Assembly (NCBI RefSeq): GCF_007830495.1
Contig: NZ_VLKW01000005.1
Coordinates: forward strand, 367,641 to 431,640
From: Pseudoduganella flava
Lineage (GTDB): Bacteria > Pseudomonadota > Gammaproteobacteria > Burkholderiales > Burkholderiaceae_D
Direction of reading: 5' to 3'
DNA length: 64,000 nt
In this document: positions 18,165-27,644 of the stretch, in pieces
How the letters are laid out: every line of letters starts with the position of its first letter
Numbering within the stretch: the first letter of the stretch is position 1
The notes under the pieces: generated by a model
What the model was told of the DNA's origin: nothing
Seen by the model: only the letters and a program-made list of their open reading frames with translations
The model's database searches: none
Translations under genes and position numbers: made by a program

Positions 18165-19599
18165 GATCCCGTCCTTGTTGTGTACATGCCGCCGTGTCGA
18201 CGGCGCCGCTGCCGCCACCCAGTGCGAGATACAGGCTGACCTGCGCGGACAGCAGCGCGCGGCGCACCTGCACCTGCTGCTGTTCGGCCGTCAGCAGGTC
18301 GCGCTGCGCGTCGAGCACTTCCAGGTAAGTCGTCGCGCCGTTGTCGTAGCGCAGCCGCGCCAGCCGATCGCGTTCGCGCTGCGCCGCCAGCGCCGTCTCG
18401 CCGATGCGCACCTGGTCGGCCAGGTGATGGCGCGACGCCAGCGCATCGGCCACTTCGCGAAACGCGGTGCGGATGGTCTTGTCGTAGGTGGCCACCGCCG
18501 CCTCGGTGCGGGCCTCGGCGGCGCCCAGGTTGGCGCGGTTGCGGCCGAAGTCGAAGAGCGGCTGGGCCAGCGTCGGCGCGAACGTCCATGCATGGCTGCC
18601 GTTGTCGAACAGGCCCGCCAGCTGGGCGCTGGCGCTGCCGTAGCTGCCCGTGAGGCTGATGCGGGGGAAGAACGCGGCGCGGGCCGCATCGACCTGGTAG
18701 CGCGCGGCGCGCAGCTGCCGTTCGGCGGCCGCCACGTCCGGGCGGGCGAGCAATACGTCGGACGGCAGGCCGGCCGCCAGCGGGCGCAGCACCAGCAAGT
18801 CGTCGAAGCGGCCCTGTTCCGGCGGCGGTTCGCCGGCGCCGCCCGTCAGCACGTCCAGCGCGTGCGCCTGCAGCGCGCGCTGCTGGCGCAGCTGCGAGAC
18901 GAGGGCCTCGGCCTGGGTTTGCAAGGTCTGCACCTGGGCGAGGTCGAGGCGCGCCGTGGCGCCCTCCTCCACGCGGCGGCGGAAGATGCGCAGCGATGCA
19001 TTGCGGCTGGCCAGCGTGCGCTCGGCCAGCACGATGCGTTCGTCCAGTTCGCGCAGCGCCAGATAGCGCTCCGCGACCTGCCCGATCAGCGCCAGCGCGA
19101 CCGCGCGGCGCGATGCCTCGCTGCCGAGCCATGCCTGCAGCGCCGCATCGTCCAGCGCGGCCAGGCGGCCCCACAGGTCCGCTTCCCAGCTGACCTGCAC
19201 GCCGGCCTGGTACTGGGTGCTCAGCAGGTCGTGGCCGGTAGGGCTCAGGTCGTGGGGAATCCGGTTGCGCTGCACGTCGATGCCGGCGCCGATGGCGGGA
19301 AAACGATTCGCGTGCTGCAGTCCGGCCAGCGCCGCCGCTTCGCGTACGCGGGCGGCGGCCGTGCGCACGTCGCCGTTGCAGGCGAGGCCGCGGGCGATCA
19401 GCGCCTGCAATGCGGGATGGTCGAAGTAGTCGCGCCAGTCGAGCGGCGTGGCGGCGGCGCCGTCGTCAGCGGCGTCGGCGGGCCACCGTTCCGGCGGCAC
19501 GGGCATGGCGACCCGCTGGGCTGGCCCGGCGCAGGCGGACAAGGCGCCGGCCAGCAGCAGCGCGGCGAGCTTGCGGGTGGTATCGGTGAATTCGGCCAT
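18157..19599 (-). CDS. RND/ABC-type outer-membrane efflux lipoprotein (NodT/OprM family)
   Basis: 480 residues. The signal peptide ends in the lipobox LSAC (Cys about 23), so it is probably acylated like OprM. Two outer-membrane-efflux repeats follow; the motifs DYFDHPALQALIARGL, YQAGVQVSWEADLWGRL and FAPTLAQPLFDFGRNRANL are typical of NodT-family factors, which form the trimeric channel-tunnel. ATG 19599 is chosen because it gives the lipoprotein signal, although the Shine-Dalgarno is poor; a GTG at 19629 is an alternative. It is the first gene of the exporter operon (outer-membrane factor, adaptor, RbbA-type pump, permease) and lies behind an FNR-like box with a good -10 element. Confidence 0.9.
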   Translation of the reverse strand: MAEFTDTTRKLAALLLAGALSACAGPAQRVAMPVPPERWPADAADDGAAATPLDWRDYFDHPALQALIARGLACNGDVRTAAARVREAAALAGLQHANRFPAIGAGIDVQRNRIPHDLSPTGHDLLSTQYQAGVQVSWEADLWGRLAALDDAALQAWLGSEASRRAVALALIGQVAERYLALRELDERIVLAERTLASRNASLRIFRRRVEEGATARLDLAQVQTLQTQAEALVSQLRQQRALQAHALDVLTGGAGEPPPEQGRFDDLLVLRPLAAGLPSDVLLARPDVAAAERQLRAARYQVDAARAAFFPRISLTGSYGSASAQLAGLFDNGSHAWTFAPTLAQPLFDFGRNRANLGAAEARTEAAVATYDKTIRTAFREVADALASRHHLADQVRIGETALAAQRERDRLARLRYDNGATTYLEVLDAQRDLLTAEQQQVQVRRALLSAQVSLYLALGGGSGAVDTAACTQQGRDHG

Positions 19600-19643
19600 G
19601 GTCGATAAATGCGTTGTGCGCCGCAACACGCGGGCGCAGCGCC

Positions 19644-19686
19644 ACTATAGGCCGTCCCCTCCCTAGCGAACCATGATCCTGATCAA
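19644..19686 (-). promoter_or_regulatory. FNR-like class II promoter of the exporter operon
   Basis: On the minus strand, the box ATGAT-CCTG-ATCAA (19673-19686 as read on the plus strand; one mismatch) is followed by TATAGT (19644-19649), five of six matches to the -10 consensus. The centres are 33 bases apart, as at class II FNR promoters. Predicted start near 19637, leader about 38 bases. Confidence 0.65.
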
Positions 19687-19705
19687 TTACTAACAGTGCC
19701 GAGCG

Positions 19706-21454
19706 TCAATGCGTCGCATGCCAGGCCGTGAATGCATCCACTTCCAGCGCTTTCGCGTACAGCCAGCCTTGCGCTTCGTCGCTGCCGGCGGCGCGCACCA
19801 GCTCGCGCGCGCCTTCCGTCTCGACGCCTTCGGCAACGACGCGGTAGCCCAGGTCGTGCGACAGCGAGATCATCGCCGCGACCAGGGCGCGCTTGCGCTC
19901 GTCCGACTCGATGCCGCGCACGAAACTCTGGTCGATCTTCACGACGTGCGCCGGGATGCTCTGCAGGTAGGACAGGCTGCTGTAGCCGGTGCCGAAGTCG
20001 TCGATCGCGATGCGCACGCCGACCGCGTGCAGCGCCGCCAGCGTGCGTTCGGCGGCGGCGAAGTTTTCCATCGCCGTCGTCTCCGTGATCTCCAGTTCCA
20101 GGTGCGCGGCCGGCACGCCGTGCGCAAGCAGCCGCTCGGCGACGACGTCGGCGAAGTCCGCTTCCAGCAGGTTCGGCGCCGACACGTTGACGGACAAGGT
20201 CAACGCGATGCCGGCATCCTGCCACGCGCGCAGCTGGCGCAAGGCGGCGTCGACGACCCACGCCGTGGTCGGTCGGGCCATCGACGTCTGCTCGATCACC
20301 GGCATGAATTCGCCCGGCGACACGTCGCCCAGTTCCGGGTGGCGCCAGCGCAGCAGCGCCTCGGCGCCGACACAGCCGCCGCTGGCCAGGTCGATGCGCG
20401 GCTGGTAGACGAGCCGCAGCTGGCCACTGCCTTCCAGCGCGCGGCCGAATTCGCCCAGCAATGTAAAGCGGCGGCGATAGGCGGCATCCTGCTCGCACGA
20501 GTAGACGGCCATCTGCTGGGGTGCGGTGAACGCGTCGTGCACGGCGCTTTGGGCGATCCGCAGCACGTCCATCGCCGCGGTCAGGCCCAGTTCGAACGGG
20601 GCGATGCCGACGGCGGGTGTCGTCACGAAGCGCGACGTCGACCAGTCGCCCTGCCCGGCCAGCCAGCGGCGCAACCGCGTGCGGCAGGCCGCCAGCGTCA
20701 TCTCGGGCGGGAACAGCACGGCGACCTGGCTGGCCGCCACCTGGTACATCTTCGCTTCCAGCCCGAACTCGGCGCGCAGCGAGCGCACGGCCTCGCCGAC
20801 CATCGTGTCCAGGTACGTCGAGCCCATCACGCGCGCCGCATTGGCCAGCTGCGCGGGGCTGGCCAGGTGGGCCAGCACGGCGAGGCGCTGCTCGCCGCGG
20901 GGGCGGTCGCGTTCGATGTCGCCGAGATCGTCGATGAACTGGTTACGGTTCGGCAGGCCGCTGATCGGGTCGATGCGGCCCAGCGCGTGCTGCAGCTCGA
21001 TTTGCGCCATCACCATCGCGGCCAGGTCGACAAGCAGGGATGCCTCGTCGGCGCGGATCTGCCGGGGCTCCATGCCCAGCACGCACATCGCGCCGAGCGT
21101 ATAGCCCTCGCGGGTGACGAGCGGCGCGCCGGCATAGAAGCGGGCGCCGGTCGCAGCCAGCGCACTGTCGCGGTAGTACTCGTCGGCGAGGATGTCGGGA
21201 ATCACGAGCACCGTGCCGCTCGAACAGACGCCGTCGCACGGCGCTTTTTCGCGGGGGATCGAGCAGTGGGCGACGCCGACGCGCGACTTGAACCACTGCC
21301 GGTCCGTATCGGTCAGCGACACGGCGGCGATGGGCAAGTCGAACAGGCGCGCGGCCATGCGGGTGATGCGGTCAAAAGCCTCGGAAGGCGGGGTGTCCAG
21401 CAAGTCCAGCTTGCGCAGCGCGTCGATGCGCGCGGCTTCGTTATGGGCGGTCAT
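19706..21454 (-). CDS. GAF - degenerate GGDEF - EAL protein (c-di-GMP phosphodiesterase)
   Basis: 582 residues without membrane segments. The GAF domain (about 20-155) contains CSIPREKAPCDGVC and GTVLVIPDILADEYYRDS, the family often found before EAL domains. The central domain (about 165-310) aligns with GGDEF but the signature is replaced by VAASQVAVLFP, so it cannot make c-di-GMP. The EAL domain (about 330-575) is complete: GAEALLRWRHPELG (about 361-374), SVNVSAPNLL, ELEITETTAM, IDDFGTGYSSLSYL and KIDQSFVRGI. It should hydrolyse c-di-GMP, with the GAF domain as sensor. It precedes the exporter operon on the same strand by 106 bases. ATG 21454 has only a weak ribosome site. Confidence 0.9.
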   Translation of the reverse strand: MTAHNEAARIDALRKLDLLDTPPSEAFDRITRMAARLFDLPIAAVSLTDTDRQWFKSRVGVAHCSIPREKAPCDGVCSSGTVLVIPDILADEYYRDSALAATGARFYAGAPLVTREGYTLGAMCVLGMEPRQIRADEASLLVDLAAMVMAQIELQHALGRIDPISGLPNRNQFIDDLGDIERDRPRGEQRLAVLAHLASPAQLANAARVMGSTYLDTMVGEAVRSLRAEFGLEAKMYQVAASQVAVLFPPEMTLAACRTRLRRWLAGQGDWSTSRFVTTPAVGIAPFELGLTAAMDVLRIAQSAVHDAFTAPQQMAVYSCEQDAAYRRRFTLLGEFGRALEGSGQLRLVYQPRIDLASGGCVGAEALLRWRHPELGDVSPGEFMPVIEQTSMARPTTAWVVDAALRQLRAWQDAGIALTLSVNVSAPNLLEADFADVVAERLLAHGVPAAHLELEITETTAMENFAAAERTLAALHAVGVRIAIDDFGTGYSSLSYLQSIPAHVVKIDQSFVRGIESDERKRALVAAMISLSHDLGYRVVAEGVETEGARELVRAAGSDEAQGWLYAKALEVDAFTAWHATH

Positions 21455-21866
21455 CGGTCAAATCAGGGTATGCACCCGTGAGGGCGCCGTGAATTTGGCG
21501 ATGCATGGCTTGGGCACCGGTACGCCCGGCAACAATCAATGTTGAGTCGGGGCAACATCATTGTAGCGACCTTTGCCGTGCCACGCACGACAATTTGGCG
21601 ATCCGTGCGATAGCGTCGTCCTATCGCGGCAACAGGTCGGACTACATAAAGCTGAGCTGGTCGCTTTACAACAGGGGACTGTCCCTCGATTTTGGAAACT
21701 TTTTCGCTTGCCCAAAAGCCAATGTCGCGATCGCGCGTCTATTGACACGATCGCCGGCGAAAAACTGCGGGAATATGAAGCGGTGCAGCTGTGGCGCCAC
21801 ACAATTTCCAAAAACGAGGGACAGTCCCCGAATTTTGGAAATATTGCTGGACGGCGGCGTACGGGG
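21455..21866. other. Intergenic region holding a palindromic repeat element
   Basis: 412 bases between the phosphodiesterase start and the regA end. No gene could be supported. It contains CAACA-N5-TGTTG at 21530-21544, the inverted repeat element described at 21674-21841, and short open frames without similarity to anything I know. The 3' end of the cyo-regBA transcript must stop here, but no clear hairpin plus T-tract was found. Confidence 0.5.
21674..21841. repeat. GGGACTGTCCC-type inverted repeat / palindromic element
   Basis: Copy one (21674-21699) reads GGGGACTGTCCCTCGATTTT followed by GGAAAC. An inverted copy lies at 21804-21829 (one internal mismatch), and the latter continues to TTTTGGAAA at 21841, so 21805-21841 is itself a near palindrome (15 of 18 arm positions). 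The 104 bases between the copies are AT-richer than their surroundings. The structure fits a REP-like or MITE-like dispersed element; no transposase is nearby. Confidence 0.6.
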
Positions 21867-22406
21867 TCATTTCACGCGCTGCTTTTCCAGCTTGCGGGCC
21901 AGGGTGCGGCGGTGCATGCCGAGGCGGCGGGCTGCTTCGGAGATGTTGAACTCCGTTTCCGCCAGCACCGCGTGGATGTGCTCCCACTCCAGCGTCTTGA
22001 CGGAGGTGGTGCGGCCCGTCACTTCGACGTCCGCGTTGCCGGCCACGTGGGCGAAAGCGGCTTCGATGTCGTCCGTGTTGGATGGTTTCGCCAAGTATTG
22101 GCAGGCGCCCAACTTGACCGCTTCGACGGCTGTGTTGATGCTCGCATAGCCGGTCAGCACGACGATCAGCATTTCCGGGTCGTGCTGGTGCAGCATCTGC
22201 ACGCAGGCCAGGCCCGACGAATTGCCCTTCAGCTTCAGGTCGACCACGGCGTAGCCGGGCGTGTCGTGCTCCAGCAGCGCGGCCGCTTCGTCGACGTTGG
22301 CGGCATGCAGCACATGGTAGCCGCGCCGCTCGAACGAGCGGCCGAGGGTGCGGGCAAAGGCATCGTCGTCCTCGACGATCAACAGGCAGCGTTGGGATTC
22401 GGTCAT
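21867..22406 (-). CDS. regA: RegA/PrrA/ActR-type redox response regulator
   Basis: A 179-residue response regulator of the RegA class. Receiver residues: acidic pocket VEDDDAF, phosphoacceptor Asp in YAVVDLKLKG (about 54), Thr/Tyr switch in VLTGYASI and Lys in YLAKPSN. A short linker leads to a Fis-type helix-turn-helix (about 137-178; EFNISEAARRLGMHRRTLAR), which is nearly the signature of RegA proteins. RegA controls respiration, terminal oxidases and other redox genes in proteobacteria. It lies 18 bases behind regB and is the seventh gene of the run cyoABCD-SURF1-regB-regA, so regulator and probable target are expressed together. Confidence 0.93.
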   Translation of the reverse strand: MTESQRCLLIVEDDDAFARTLGRSFERRGYHVLHAANVDEAAALLEHDTPGYAVVDLKLKGNSSGLACVQMLHQHDPEMLIVVLTGYASINTAVEAVKLGACQYLAKPSNTDDIEAAFAHVAGNADVEVTGRTTSVKTLEWEHIHAVLAETEFNISEAARRLGMHRRTLARKLEKQRVK

Positions 22407-22424
22407 TACGTCAGGGTCATTGCT

Positions 22425-23789
22425 TCAAACATCAGTGGAGGCAGGGGCGCCCTCGAGGGCGATGGCCGATACGGGCAGGCGGATCGCCACTTCGGCGCCG
22501 CCGCCGTCGAGGTTGCGCGCGCTGACGGTGCCGCCCAGCGTGCGGGCGACGTTCACGACGAGGAACAGCCCCAGGCCGCTGCCGGGGCGGCCCTTGGTGG
22601 AATTATACGGTTTGCCGATCTGCGCCAGGATCGCCGGCTCGAAGCCCGGCCCCTTGTCCGTGACGCGCAGCGTCAGCTCGTCGCCACCCCGCATCGCTTC
22701 CATGCGCACCCAGCCGGGCGACGCTTCCAGCGCGTTGTCGAGCACATTGCAGACCATTTGCTTGAGCGTCTCGTCGAACACCACGGGCAGGTCGCTGCCC
22801 AGCCGGCTGTCGTAGACGAAGTGCTGCACCGGACGGCTGGTGCGCCATTCCTGCGCCAGCGCATCGAGGAACGTGGCCAGCGTCGTCTTCACTGACGACT
22901 CGCCGCGCGCCTCGCCCGCCGACAGCAGGATGCCGGACACGATCGCCTTGCAGCGCTGCACCTGCGCCTGCATTTCGACGACTTCCTCCAGCAGCTCCGG
23001 GTTGCCGGTAAATTCCGGCATGCGCTTCCAGTCGCCCAGGATGACGGACAGCGTCGCCAGCGGCGTGCCCAGTTCATGCGCCGCGCCGGACGCCAGCAGG
23101 CCCATACGCACGACGTGTTCCTCCTCCGCCGCGCGCTGGCGCAGGTTGGCCAGCTGGGCGTCGCCGGCACGCAGGTTGGCATTGATGCGCGTGATGAAGA
23201 ACACCAGCAGCGCGGCATTGAGCATGAAGCAGATCAGCATGCCCTGCACGTACAGCGACAGGATGCCGCGCTCGTGGTCCACTGCCAGCGGCAGCGGCAG
23301 GTAGTAGCGCGACAGCCCGGCCAGGCAGGCGGCCGTGATCAGCACGAACGTCCACGCATACGGTGGGCGCAGCAGCACGGCCGACAGGATCACCTGCAGC
23401 AGATAGAGGAAGGCAAAGGGATTGGTGGCGCCGCCGGACAGGTACAGCTGCGAAGTGAGGATCGCCACGTCGACCAGCAGCGCCATGAACAGCTCGGTGT
23501 TGCGGACGTAGCGCACCTCGTGCCAGCGCAGGTGGCTGGCGACGTTGAACGCGATCAGGCACGCCAGCACCTGCAGCATCGGCACCAGCGGCAGGCGGAT
23601 GCCGTACACATAGGTGGCGCCAACGATCGTGGCGACCTGGCCGAACACGGCGATCCAGCGCAGCTGGATCAGCTGCATCATGTTCTGGTGGCCGGCCGCG
23701 TATTCGACCCCGGCGGCCGACACCCGTTCGCGCCGGCCGTCGGCCCGACGCCGTTCCAGCCGCTCGGGCGGTTCAGTCTTCCCTGTCAT
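22425..23789 (-). CDS. regB: RegB/PrrB-type redox sensor histidine kinase
   Basis: 454 residues: about six membrane helices (about 40-210), then HisKA and HATPase domains. The GGATNPFAFLYLL segment between helices matches the conserved GGxxNPF quinone-sensing loop of RegB. The phosphoacceptor His is in ASGAAHELGTPLATLSV (about 237), the RegB-type H-box. A cysteine in QVQRCKAIVSGIL (about 279) sits where I recall the redox-active Cys of RegB. The ATP-binding motifs are NVLDNALEAS, VTDKGPGF and GSGLGLFLV. GAGGA precedes ATG 23789, which overlaps the SURF1 gene by 17 bases, tying translation of the sensor to the oxidase assembly factor. Confidence 0.92.
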   Translation of the reverse strand: MTGKTEPPERLERRRADGRRERVSAAGVEYAAGHQNMMQLIQLRWIAVFGQVATIVGATYVYGIRLPLVPMLQVLACLIAFNVASHLRWHEVRYVRNTELFMALLVDVAILTSQLYLSGGATNPFAFLYLLQVILSAVLLRPPYAWTFVLITAACLAGLSRYYLPLPLAVDHERGILSLYVQGMLICFMLNAALLVFFITRINANLRAGDAQLANLRQRAAEEEHVVRMGLLASGAAHELGTPLATLSVILGDWKRMPEFTGNPELLEEVVEMQAQVQRCKAIVSGILLSAGEARGESSVKTTLATFLDALAQEWRTSRPVQHFVYDSRLGSDLPVVFDETLKQMVCNVLDNALEASPGWVRMEAMRGGDELTLRVTDKGPGFEPAILAQIGKPYNSTKGRPGSGLGLFLVVNVARTLGGTVSARNLDGGGAEVAIRLPVSAIALEGAPASTDV

Positions 23790-24597
23790 CCATTCCTCTC
23801 GCCTTGCGCGTGCGTTCGTAGCGCAGGACGAGATAATAGCCGCCGGCGACCATCGCTGCCAGAGCGAACCAGGTACCCGCATAGGCAAGATGGTTATTCG
23901 GGAACGCGATCACCGTCAGGCCGGCGGTGACCTGCTCGCCCGCCTGGGCGTGTTCCTGGCCCTTTTCGGCGTCGACGAAGTACGGCGCCACCGGGCCCAG
24001 GCCGCGGGCCTGGGCGATCGCGGCGATGTCGCGGGTGTACCAGCGGTCGCGGGCGGGATCGTTGTCGCGCAGGATGCGGCCCTTCGGTTCGGCCAGGCGC
24101 AGCAAACCCGTCACCTCGACACGCGGCCCGGCAGCCGGGCACACCGGCGCGGTCGCTTTCGGCGCCGTCCCCCGCTCGTAATCCCCCGCCTGCTGCGCCA
24201 CGAAGCCCCGGTTGACGAGCACGATGCCATCCTCGGTGCACATTGGCGTCATCAACCAGAAGCCGATGCCCAGCGCCGTCGTCGTCTGCACGCGCGTGGT
24301 CAGGCCGTACAACAACGTGCCCGACACCCGCACGCGGCGGTACTCGTGCGACGCGGCCGTCACCTGCGGCCACTCGGCCGCGCGCGGCGCGGCTACCGGC
24401 TCGGCATGCACGCGCGCTTCGACGCGAGCAATCAGGTCCTCTTTCCATTGCAGGCGCTTGACCTGCCAGGTGCCCAGCGAAACGAAAACGCAAAAGAAAA
24501 ACGCCGCAGCGGCGGCGAGAGCGATGCGCGCCCCGTTGAAGCGCGCCGCCTCGTTACCGTGCGGCGTTGCCTTTGCGCCGAAAGGCGCGTCGTTCAT
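23773..24597 (-). CDS. SURF1-family oxidase assembly protein
   Basis: A 274-residue SURF1-like protein, required for heme insertion and assembly of heme-copper oxidases. It shows the family pattern: an N-terminal membrane helix (about 25-45) ending in FVSLGTWQVKRLQWKEDLI, a periplasmic domain with RVSGTLLY and IVLVNRGFV, and a C-terminal helix introduced by FPNNHLAYAGTWFALA (about 235-262). It overlaps the cyoD stop by ATGA and the regB start by 17 bases. In this operon it most likely assists the bo3-type oxidase encoded just upstream. Confidence 0.92.
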   Translation of the reverse strand: MNDAPFGAKATPHGNEAARFNGARIALAAAAAFFFCVFVSLGTWQVKRLQWKEDLIARVEARVHAEPVAAPRAAEWPQVTAASHEYRRVRVSGTLLYGLTTRVQTTTALGIGFWLMTPMCTEDGIVLVNRGFVAQQAGDYERGTAPKATAPVCPAAGPRVEVTGLLRLAEPKGRILRDNDPARDRWYTRDIAAIAQARGLGPVAPYFVDAEKGQEHAQAGEQVTAGLTVIAFPNNHLAYAGTWFALAAMVAGGYYLVLRYERTRKARGMDDRED

Positions 24598-25016
24598 GGC
24601 ATGTCGTGCAGCTGCTGCGGCGTCGTCACGTGCGGCATGTTCGGCATCATGTTCTTGTTCATGTGGTACATGACCCAGATCGAGCCGGCCAGGGTGATGA
24701 CGACGATGATCACGGTGAAGATCAACGCCAGCATGTTCCAGCCGCCTTCCGACTTGCTGTTCATGTGCAGGAAGTAGACCATGTGCACGACCATCTGCAC
24801 GGCGGCGAAACCGAGGATCACGAAGCCGGTGGTGGCCGGGCTTTCGATCACGTGGTTCATCACCAGGTAGAACGGGATCGCCGTCAGGATCACGGACAGG
24901 ATGAAACCGATCACGTAATCCTTCATCGAACCATGGATGGCGGAGCCATCGTGGTGGTCATCGTGGTGGTCGTGGCCGTGGTCGCCATGACCGTGGTGGT
25001 GATTGTGCTCGCTCAT
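24594..25016 (-). CDS. cyoD: Cytochrome o ubiquinol oxidase subunit IV (CyoD), His-rich N terminus
   Basis: A 140-residue small subunit with three membrane helices (about 33-52, 60-80, 93-115), including [17 protein letters not shown]. The N terminus is unusual: 12 of the first 28 residues are His (pattern [20 protein letters not shown]), followed by SMKDYVIGF where typical CyoD begins. The tail is Met-rich ([13 protein letters not shown]). Both could bind copper or other metals; this is inferred from composition. It overlaps cyoC and the SURF1 gene by ATGA each. Confidence 0.93.
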   Translation of the reverse strand: MSEHNHHHGHGDHGHDHHDDHHDGSAIHGSMKDYVIGFILSVILTAIPFYLVMNHVIESPATTGFVILGFAAVQMVVHMVYFLHMNSKSEGGWNMLALIFTVIIVVITLAGSIWVMYHMNKNMMPNMPHVTTPQQLHDMP

Positions 25017-25648
25017 GGCAGGACTCCCATCAGGTAGACAAAGGTGAACACGCCGATCCAGATCACGTCCAGGAAGTGCCAGAACAGCGACAGGCAGTTC
25101 AGGCGGCGCAGGTTGACCGGGTTCAGGCCGTGCTTGCCGATCTGGACCATCAACGTCACCAGCCAGATCGCACCGAACGTCACGTGCAGGCCGTGGGTGC
25201 CGACCAGCGCGAAGAACGACGTCAGGAAGCCGCTGCGCTGCGGGCCCGCGCCTTCGTGGATCAGGTGGTTGAACTCATACAGTTCCACGCTGAGGAAGGC
25301 CAGGCCGAACAGGCCCGTGATGGCCAGCCACAGCAACGTGGCGGACTGGTTCTTCACCTTCGCGGACAGCATCGCGAAGCCGTACGTGATCGACGAGAAC
25401 AGCAGGAACGCCGTATTCAGCGCGATCAGCTTCAGGTCGAACAGCTCGGCGCCGCCCGGGCCGCCGGCGTAGTTGCGACCCAATACGGCATAGGTCGCGA
25501 ACAGGCAGGCGAAGATCAGGCAGTCGCTCATCAGGTAAATCCAGAAACCCAGCATCGTGCCGTTTTCCGGATGATGCTCGCGCACCAGGTAGCGCGAGCT
25601 CGGATCGGCGCCCACGGCGCCGGCGGAGGTTACAGAGATATCAGACAT
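25013..25648 (-). CDS. cyoC: Cytochrome o ubiquinol oxidase subunit III (CyoC)
   Basis: A 211-residue subunit III of a quinol oxidase, with five membrane helices, one fewer pair than the seven-helix cytochrome-c oxidase version. Family motifs include [20 protein letters not shown] (about 31-50), [12 protein letters not shown] with the conserved Glu and His, and [18 protein letters not shown]. It overlaps the cyoB stop by 8 bases and the cyoD start by ATGA. It stabilises the catalytic subunit in the inner membrane. Confidence 0.95.
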   Translation of the reverse strand: MSDISVTSAGAVGADPSSRYLVREHHPENGTMLGFWIYLMSDCLIFACLFATYAVLGRNYAGGPGGAELFDLKLIALNTAFLLFSSITYGFAMLSAKVKNQSATLLWLAITGLFGLAFLSVELYEFNHLIHEGAGPQRSGFLTSFFALVGTHGLHVTFGAIWLVTLMVQIGKHGLNPVNLRRLNCLSLFWHFLDVIWIGVFTFVYLMGVLP

Positions 25649-27644
25649 GGCTTCCCAGCAGAGCGGTATGGCGGTCTTCCGTGCGGGTCACTTCGTCCGC
25701 CGGAATGTAGTAATCGCGCTTGTAGTTGAACGTGTGGACGATGATCACCACCAGCATTGCGACGAACGCGAGGCCGGTCAGGATCCACATGTGCCAGATG
25801 ATCGCGAAGCCGATCACGGCGGACAGTGCCGCGATGATGAAGCCCGCGCCCGTGTTGGCCGGCATGTGGATCGGCACGAAGTCCTTCAACGGACGCTGGT
25901 AGCCGTTCTTCTTCATGTCGGCCCACGTGTCGTTGTCATGCACGACCGGGGTGAACGCGAAGTTGTAGTCCGGCGGCGGCGACGACGTCGACCACTCCAG
26001 CGTACGGCCGCCCCATGGGTCGCCCGTCACGTCCTGCAACTGCTTGCGGCGCATGAACGACACGGCGAACTGCAGCAGCATCGCACCGATACCGCCGGCG
26101 ATCATCACCACGCCCAGGAAGGCGATCTGGAAGTACGGCGCCATCGACGCGTCCTCGATCACGTTCAGGCGACGGGTCACGCCCATGAAGCCCAGTGCGT
26201 ACACCGGCATCCACGCCACGTAGAAGCCCACGACCCACAGCCAGAAGGAGACCTTGCCCCAGAAGACGTCAAGCTTGAAGCCGAACGCTTTCGGGAACCA
26301 GTAGTTGATACCTGCGAACAGGCCGAACAGCACGCCGCCGATGATCACGTTGTGGAAGTGCGCCACCAGGAACAGCGAGTTGTGCAGCACGAAGTCGGCC
26401 GGCGGGATCGCCAGCATCACGCCCGTCATGCCGCCGATCGTGAACGTAACCATGAAGGCGACGGTCCACATCATCGGCAGTTCGTAGCGGATGCGGCCGC
26501 GGTACATCGTGAACAGCCAGTTGAACAGCTTCGCGCCCGTCGGGATCGAGATGATCATCGTCGTGATGCCGAAGAACGAGTTCACCGACGCGCCGGAACC
26601 CATCGTGAAGAAGTGGTGCAGCCACACGAGGTAGGACAGGACCATGATCACGCAGGTCGCGTACACCATCGAGGTGTAGCCGAACAGGCGCTTGTTGCAG
26701 AACGTCGCGACGACTTCCGAGAAGATGCCGAAGCAAGGCAGGATCAGGATGTACACCTCCGGGTGGCCCCAGATCCAGATCAGGTTCACGTACATCATGG
26801 CGTTGCCGCCCAGTTCGTTCGTGAAGAAGTGCGTGCCCAGCAGGCGGTCCATGCCCAGCATGGCCAGCACGGCCGTCAGCACCGGGAAGGCGGCGACGAT
26901 CAGGATGTTGGTGCACAGCGCGGTCCACGTGAACACCGGCATCTTCATCATGTCCATGCCGGGGGCACGCATCTTGACGATCGTGACGATCAGGTTCACG
27001 CCGGACAGCAAGGTGCCGACACCGGCCACCTGCAGCGACCAGATGTAGTAGTCCACCCCGACGTCAGGCGACGCGAGGATGCCGGACAGCGGCGGGAACG
27101 CCAGCCAGCCGGTACGGGCGAACTCGCCGACGAACAGCGACGCCATCACCAGCACGGCGCCCATCGCGGTCATCCAGAACGAGAAGTTGTTCAGGAACGG
27201 GAATGCCACGTCGCGCGCGCCGATCTGCAGCGGCACCACGTAGTTCATCAGGCCCGTCACCAGCGGCATCGCCACGAAGAAGATCATGATCACGCCGTGG
27301 GCGGTGAAGACCTGGTCGTAGTGGTGCGGCGGCAGGAAGCCGGCGCCGTCGCCAAAGGCGATGGCTTGCTGGGCACGCATCATCAGCGCGTCGGCGAAGC
27401 CGCGCAGCAGCATGACGAGACCCAGGATCATGTACATGATGCCGATTTTCTTGTGGTCGATACTGGTGAACCAGTTCTTCCACAGGTAGCCCCACAGGCG
27501 GAAGTAGGTCAGCGCGCCGAGCAGCGCGAGGCCGCCCAGGGCGACCGCGGCGAACGTGGCGAGCAGAATCGGTTCATGGAACGGAATCGCTTCCCAAGTC
27601 AGCCGGCCGAAGATCGGATCGGTTTCAGTTGGATACGCTTGCAT
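25641..27644 (-). CDS. cyoB: Cytochrome o ubiquinol oxidase subunit I (CyoB)
   Basis: A 667-residue catalytic subunit of a bo3-type heme-copper ubiquinol oxidase that reduces oxygen to water and pumps protons. All ligands are visible: the low-spin heme His in [12 protein letters not shown], the CuB His and cross-linked Tyr in [10 protein letters not shown], the CuB pair in WLHHFFTMG, and the two heme His in [13 protein letters not shown]. The D-channel and extra N- and C-terminal helices match E. coli CyoB (663 residues). The start overlaps the cyoA end by 20 bases. It is an A-type, low-affinity oxidase, expected under good aeration. Confidence 0.97.
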   Translation of the reverse strand: MQAYPTETDPIFGRLTWEAIPFHEPILLATFAAVALGGLALLGALTYFRLWGYLWKNWFTSIDHKKIGIMYMILGLVMLLRGFADALMMRAQQAIAFGDGAGFLPPHHYDQVFTAHGVIMIFFVAMPLVTGLMNYVVPLQIGARDVAFPFLNNFSFWMTAMGAVLVMASLFVGEFARTGWLAFPPLSGILASPDVGVDYYIWSLQVAGVGTLLSGVNLIVTIVKMRAPGMDMMKMPVFTWTALCTNILIVAAFPVLTAVLAMLGMDRLLGTHFFTNELGGNAMMYVNLIWIWGHPEVYILILPCFGIFSEVVATFCNKRLFGYTSMVYATCVIMVLSYLVWLHHFFTMGSGASVNSFFGITTMIISIPTGAKLFNWLFTMYRGRIRYELPMMWTVAFMVTFTIGGMTGVMLAIPPADFVLHNSLFLVAHFHNVIIGGVLFGLFAGINYWFPKAFGFKLDVFWGKVSFWLWVVGFYVAWMPVYALGFMGVTRRLNVIEDASMAPYFQIAFLGVVMIAGGIGAMLLQFAVSFMRRKQLQDVTGDPWGGRTLEWSTSSPPPDYNFAFTPVVHDNDTWADMKKNGYQRPLKDFVPIHMPANTGAGFIIAALSAVIGFAIIWHMWILTGLAFVAMLVVIIVHTFNYKRDYYIPADEVTRTEDRHTALLGSHV

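Noticed and set aside
16270..19608. A 1112-codon plus-strand frame
   Set aside because: Antisense to the exporter genes, which have complete Walker, lipoyl and outer-membrane-factor motifs on the minus strand.
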